This document shows positions 58,533-64,000 of a DNA stretch of 64,000 nt, piece after piece (positions within the stretch are counted from its first letter, which is position 1; each line of letters begins with the position of its first letter). Position numbers and translations under genes: made by a program. This stretch comes from Halichondria panicea. Taxonomy: Eukaryota > Porifera > Demospongiae > Suberitida > Halichondriidae. The notes below the pieces were generated by a model. That model ran no database searches. It was not told the DNA's origin and saw only the letters and a program-made list of their open reading frames with translations. The stretch covers positions 282,001 to 346,000 of the forward strand of contig NC_087389.1 of NCBI RefSeq assembly GCF_963675165.1. The letters run 5' to 3'.

Positions 58533-61500
58533 TCACAGTTCAACTAGGTCTGTAATGTTCTGCCGGGGCTGTGTCATGTGATATGGGAAATAGGAAGAGA
58601 GTTGATTGTACAAACAGTACCGCTGGGTGGAGAACGATCGCTCACGGTTACCTACAGGGCAAGGAAACAGTGTGACAATCTTACAATAAACCTCTAAGAA
58701 CTACCAAGCTGATTTTGTTAATCAATTTTCAGAATTGGCAAGGCTTTGGGTCAATACAGCCCCCACCCATAGCAAATGTTGCTATGCACAGAGCTCGGGT
58801 ACTCACAGGCCATGATTTCCTCTGACATTGGTTTGAAGAGAGCACTTGCCAATTCACGGAACTATAGGTAGCACACAAGTTAATATTTAAACGTGTAGGA
58901 TAGATACTGCTCACCTCAGTACTCTCTCGCGTGTTGCCGTGATCAACCAACCCAGCCAGCTGTACTCGGAGGTAGGAGATGGCCTCAACGGGAGACTTTG
59001 CTGTCAGCTCTGAGAACCTGCACAGACCAATGTTAGAGAACGCAACACCATACTTGAGTGAAGGCTCACTGTTGCTTTCTTATTGCATACCGACACTGTC
59101 TCACAAGCTCTTCTTTTGACAAAGACACCAGCTGTAAATGCACAAAGATAAAAGATGACAAAAGTCGAAGTATTAGCTCTTTACCTTTAGCTCCCAGAAA
59201 TCGTCCATCCTCATGCTGGATGGGAGTGACTTTGAGGGGGGGCCAGGGTTTCCACCAAACATGTAGTAGACATCTTTAGAGTGGTTGTACAGGAACTGGT
59301 GAGCATAGCGAGGGAGTGGGTGTGTGGCACATGACTGATCACCCTGGGAGACGCACTTCCTGTACGAGTGAGGTAGGTGGGGATTATGACGGACAGGCAG
59401 TGACCTCACCATGAGGCTGTCTTAAAATGGTAGGTCCATAGAGAGTTGAAGGCACTCTTGGAGACCTGGCGGCTCTCCTTCTCCTCCAGCTGACTCAGAC
59501 TCTGCAGGGGGGAGATGTACATGCTGGGGGAGGGGGTCATTAGATCAATACTTACGGCAAAGAGACATATCTCAGACTTGTCTGATTTGAGAGCTGTTCT
59601 CACAGTGAAGCCAGACGCAGGGACTGCAGCAAGAATGCACACAGCATTTGAAACAAAATGTCATTTTCTTCGACAGAATTGCAAATTGAAACACATACGT
59701 ACTTTGAGAGGCCACTCCGTCCGCTAACACTGTGGTGATGTCAGACTGGAGGTCATACATAACCATATCACTGTGGGGGGTATGTATCAACCAACTAACG
59801 AACCAATAGCCATGCCTTCTGATGACATCACAGTGACATCATCTTGCTCACCTCAACTGGTCCTTGCCTCTTTGCCCACCCAGCACATACAGTAGACGGT
59901 TCTCCTGCAGACACACATGCATGTACACACATGCATGTACACACATGCATGTACACAGATGCATGCACACACATGCATGTACACACATGCATGTACACAC
60001 ATGCATGCACACACATGCATGCACACACATGCATGTACACAGATGCATGTACACACATGCATGTACACACATGCATGTACACAGATGCATGCACACACAT
60101 GCATGTACACAGATGCATGCACACAGATGCATGCACACACATGCATGCACACACATGCATGTACACACATGCATGTACACACATGCATGTACACAGATGT
60201 ACATTATAGATAATTGGTGCACTAAAATTCGGTAAGATGATCAAAAGTAGATAATTAATTTGTAAAGTGCAGGAAGTGGGAAAATACAACACTCATTTAG
60301 CAGACTGCCAAGTAGAACAATTCATTTTCCATGCACAGACAGACTAGAGACACACAACGCATATGCGTGCTTCTCGAGGGTGGGCCGTACTGTGAGAGCA
60401 GAGCCACTTACTGAGTCCAGGAGCATGGAGTGAGCCATCCGTGGCACGAGGGCGTAGCTGTAAGGCTGAGTGATGAGGTCCGGTTGTATGCATACCCACT
60501 GCTTCTCAGTTACAAAGTAAGCGTACAGTCCACTGTAGCGCACACCAGAGCCACGACCAGTGATGAAACTGAACACACATACACAACATATGACACACTT
60601 CTAAGTAGGGGAGGCTATCCAGAGCCCCAGAGTATACAGAGGTTATTTACCAAATGCACCATCATAACACCATGTACTTAAAGCACATATAATCATTATA
60701 GCTCACTCTGATAGGATCCTCCCTCCAAACACATACATAGTCTTGGTGCCCTCGTCAAAACACATCTACACAAGAGGTAAAGATAGCAAAATAAAAGAAT
60801 GCTGTACCTGGTGGTCAAAGATGAGTTTGGGCCCGTAGTCCCTGTAAGTGTCGCTGGAGAGGAGAGTCCACGAACCCTTACTGATTGAGTAGCTGTAGAA
60901 GTCAGCCTGTAGGGGAGGAACGGAAAGTACCAGCTCAATTCCAAACTTACTGCATTAATTAACAAACACAAAAATATTATATATTTTACATTCACAGGTT
61001 CGTCAGCATCGGTGGAGAGGTCAATGAGTGCACTGGTAGACTGCTCAAAGTACTGGCCCAACAGGTAGAGCACCCCCTCCTCACTGTCCAGGCACATCTT
61101 GTGACACGAGCGTGCACTCGGACCACCCTACGTGGCGGGAGATCATCTATACTTACTTACGACCTATCTTTGTTTACTCACTACTAGTGAAGTGTCCTGA
61201 CAGATACAAGTCCACACTCCTCTCTCAATGTCGTAGCTCCAAAGGTCAGAGAGGTCATTTGCTCCGTCCCAGCCACCGTGGAGGTATATGGTCTGTGATG
61301 TGAGGTCGAGACACATCTGATGACCCCCACGACCCACTGGACCACCACTGACCCTCTCACCAGCTGAGAAATCCAAACAAATATTACTGAGATAATAACG
61401 AAAGTAAATGTGAATGTGCCCATTAACTAAGTAAATAGGCAAATGCATTCAGTACAGTAAGAGTTGTTGTCACATAACTTGCATTGTAACTGCACATACC

Positions 61501-63486
61501 TTGATCTTTAGGGTGTAGTTGCTTCCATTGAGCATTGATGGGCTGCTCTGCTATGTACCCACCTAGGTGCCCATCTGTAGGGAAGGGGGTGGTGTGAGGT
61601 GAAACAATCCATAATAAGGTTTTTCTCACCTGCAGCTGCCTCCTCAATCAGCTGCTCTGCTGCCAAAAAGTCGCCCTTCACAACCTGTAGTCACGACAAT
61701 GCACGCTGGATGATACACACGCCTCTACACAGTATCTATGACAAAGCAGAGTTACTTACCAGTAGGCCGTGGAGACGTGATAACAGGGGGTGCTCCAGTG
61801 AGACCTTGGCCTTCTTCTGGAGAGCCTGGAATGCCTCACTGTAATCGTTCTCCCTCAAATGCTTGAGACAGATTCTCACGGCCTCGTGCTCGCAATGTCC
61901 CCTGAACTTATCCACAGCTGCAGACACCTTTGTCTTGTCCACTGAGCCACAAAGACTGACGTACCAGATACTGAAATTGAAGCTGTATCCCCACGACTGA
62001 AATGGAGCTGAGAAGCAAAATTGGTTATTATTATAGGCTCAGGATAATTAAATGTGTGTAATTAGTACGAAATTAGCTACAGTGTTGTTTTGCACTCCAT
62101 TTGTTGGTACCATGGATTATAGCCCATGGTCCGAGGCCTGAAAATGACAAATTAGGCCGCGACGAAATTTTGGATTGAAACACATCATTTGAAACGAATT
62201 TTTCTAAGCTTTCAGAAAATCCTAAAGTTTTTGACATTGGATCAACTGTACTCAAGTTATGGCTGTTGAAAGACACCCCCCCTCCCCCTCCGTTTAATCA
62301 CTGATTTTAGGAATCTTTCAGCTGTCATAACTTGAGTTCTGTGGATCGAAAATCAAAAATTTAGGTTTTTCTGAAAGCTTAGAAAGAGACCTTTCAAATG
62401 GTACCATCAAAGTTGATATTCGAGAGATAAAAGTATTTTCTAATTAAGCCGTACCATGGATTATAGCCCATGGTCCGAGGCCGGAAATGACAAATTAGGC
62501 CGCGATGAAATTTTGGATTGAAACACATCATTTGAAACGAATTTTTCTAAGCTTTCAGAAAATCCTAAAGTTTTTGACATTGGATCAACTGTACTCAAGT
62601 TATGGCTGTTGAAAGAAACCCCCCCCCCCCCCTCCGTTTAATCACTGATTTTAGGAATCTTTCAGCTGTCATAACTTGAGTTCTGTGTATCGAAAATCAA
62701 AAATTTTAGGTTTTTCTGAAAGCTTAGAAAGCGACCTTTCAAATGGTACCATCAAAGTTGATATTAGAGAGATAAAAGTATTTTCTAATTAAGCCGTACC
62801 CTCACCAATTTTGATGTACTGACAGGGGAAGACGTCTTGTTTCTGTTGGAAGTGAAGGCTGAAAGTTTCAGGTACAGGGTCGTTGCTGAGGCCGCTGCAA
62901 TACAAGAGCAGCCTAGTCATATATAGTGTACCAATCAACTAGAGGCCATCTCTCAACCCAAACAAACACGAAAAAACTGATTGTGTAAATAAAGGCACGG
63001 TTTTTCATAATATTGAGTGCACTCACTCCTCTAGGAGCAGGTGGAGGCGGTCAGGATTCATGCCTCCATAGACACGGAACTTTCGCAGGTTGCACGGATG
63101 GCTCTTGTCATACTTGCCAAACTGAATGCTGCTCACTATGGACGGTTGATGCAGCTTGAGGATGACAAACTGGGGGAGCTAGGATATTAAATGCAATTTT
63201 TGAGACGTTTCATTAAATTACCTGAGGCAATCTGTTGTCACAGGAGAGCCAACGCGACTTTGGATCCGAGGGATTGTCAGTTAAAATCTTCCTGCATCGG
63301 TATAAACAGTGTCATGTATGAGCCATGATTATGACTATATTAACATTAATAACATATATTCATATGCCATAATTATTATGGCATGTGAATGTATCCCAAA
63401 ACTCACTCTGGAGTGAAATCTCCTGAGAAGCTAGAGCAGCTGTGTATGGAGTAGTCCAATGCATCACCATCACTTGAGTTGGCCAT
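58533..63486 (-). CDS. MKLN1: Muskelin (CTLH E3 complex kelch protein)
   Basis: Twenty-one exons join in phase to about 720 residues: 63486-63407, 63291-63222, 63169-63027, 62894-62806, 62007-61760, 61684-61631 (start +/-1 base), 61574-61500, 61363-61182, 61127-60996, 60906-60808, 60765-60707, 60568-60412, 59904-59852, 59770-59703, 59623-59556, 59501-59410, 59359-59185, 59131-59091, 59017-58915, 58861-58807, 58651-58533. The N-terminal discoidin-like domain shows FGKYDKSHPCNLRKFRVYGG. The LisH/CTLH region shows RICLKHLRENDYSEAFQALQ and KGDFLAAEQLIEEA. Kelch repeats follow (LHGGWDGANDLSDLWSYD, MYVFGGRILS, LYVLGGQRGKDQL, YYMFGGNPGPPS). Length and order match vertebrate muskelin, a cytoplasmic component of the GID/CTLH ubiquitin ligase. 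Confidence 0.95.
59911..60200. repeat. 12-bp minisatellite (ACACATGCATGT type) in muskelin intron
   Basis: About 24 units alternating CACACATGCATG, TACACACATGCA and CACAGATGCATG. Both strands are nearly self-complementary, giving false Cys/His/Met/Val-rich frames on all strands. Confidence 0.95.
62110..62803. repeat. Two-unit array of the ~340-bp foldback satellite in muskelin intron
   Basis: Units start GCCCATGGTCCGAGGCC at 62122 and 62466, 344 bp apart, and are closely similar to the array at 40745-42625, in the same orientation. The array fills the intron 62008-62805 almost to the acceptor side of exon 4. Confidence 0.9.
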
Positions 63487-63752
63487 TACATGCTGTCTGA
63501 TTGCACACAACTAAAATTATGTATACAAAGCTGCTCAGCTTTATCAGTGTAGGTAAAGATCGACCCAAAAGAAATTTGATATTACTAATCACAATGTGTC
63601 TCAATGGTTGATGACCACTAGATACCTTGTACACATTTTACACAACCAAATTTAATTACACATCAACTAAATACACAGACAGCAAAAAAAAACACCAGTA
63701 TACACCTACACATAAATAACTAGAATGGTCTAGCAGTATCTAACAGTTCAAT

Positions 63753-64000
63753 CTAAACAGCTGCGGCCCCGGAGATAATCTCAATGAGCTCCCTAGTGAT
63801 GACTGCCTGCCTGGTCCTGTTGTAAGTGAGTGTCAGCTTTGAGATCATGTCACCTGGGAAGGAGAAGTGAAAACCAGTTTCAATAAATGCCTTTAATCAT
63901 GATAAAAAAATAAAAACGAAAGGGGGTGGAGACAAAAAGCTTACAGCACATGCACAACTGGAAATAGCTAGTGTACCTGCATTCTTGCTGGCTCCGTCCA
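63753..64000 (-). CDS. ATP5F1C: ATP synthase subunit gamma, mitochondrial, 3' end
   Basis: The last coding exon 63853-63753 and part of the preceding one (64000-63977) join across an intron with GTACAC donor and CCCAG acceptor. The C-terminus reads [20 protein letters not shown], then [20 protein letters not shown] and V before the stop. This is the highly conserved C-terminal helix of the F1 gamma rotor subunit. The gene continues beyond the window. Its stop is 266 bases from the start codon of muskelin on the same strand. Confidence 0.95.

Noticed and set aside
59828-60292. Cys/His/Met/Val-rich frames on both strands
   Set aside because: Produced by the ACACATGCATGT minisatellite in a muskelin intron.

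Overview
The window looks like nuclear DNA of an early-branching animal, most likely a sponge. The evidence is many small introns (about 50 to 500 bases, GT-AG), short intergenic gaps, and recognisable metazoan orthologues: ANKS1/Caskin, HPS5, muskelin, phosphatidylserine synthase, calumenin-type EF-hand proteins and ATP synthase gamma. Introns are rich in small terminal-inverted-repeat elements and minisatellites. The phylum is an inference. All gene models were spliced by hand from reading frame, GT/AG sites and phase agreement.

Layout. 1-581 (+) is the 3' end of an unidentified gene. 856-21836 (-) is an ANKS1/Caskin-like scaffold (ankyrin, SH3-like, two SAM, PTB). Its 12.6-kb intron (1343-13980) contains, on the opposite strand, a ComEC-type metallo-beta-lactamase (MBL) reading frame, a three-fold tandem duplication of 2.6-3.2 kb carrying small lysine-rich exons, and a Death-domain exon. 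All exon phases agree, so this may be a single nested MBL-linker-Death gene. 22636-35189 (+), head to head with the scaffold, is a 25-exon multidomain Ras-family GEF (PTB, ankyrin, ARM-like, RasGEF-N, FERM-like, CDC25 catalytic).

35348-36036 (-) is a small cysteine-rich protein. 36390-46090 (-) is HPS5, here with a C-terminal RING-H2-like finger. It shares a 108-base divergent promoter with a sperm-tail PG-rich-repeat protein (46199-47547, +). 47730-50234 (-) is phosphatidylserine synthase. 50523-56740 (+) holds three tandem CREC-family (calumenin/reticulocalbin) genes with identical seven-exon structure and C-terminal HDEF. Matches to the ER-stress element ERSE-II lie upstream of the first and third copies. 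57994-58369 (+) is a tiny Lys/Glu-rich protein, 58533-63486 (-) is muskelin, and 63753-64000 (-) is the 3' end of ATP synthase gamma.

The genes do not form one pathway, but there are themes. Two adjacent divergent genes encode PTB-plus-ankyrin signalling proteins. Phosphatidylserine synthase and the three CREC proteins are all endoplasmic reticulum proteins lying around ERSE-II sites. The strongest candidates for something undescribed are the nested MBL-Death gene with its expanding linker, the GEF architecture, the ANKS1/Caskin hybrid scaffold and the RING-bearing HPS5. Introns of HPS5 and muskelin share arrays of a ~340-bp foldback repeat; one array has landed inside an older inverted-repeat element.
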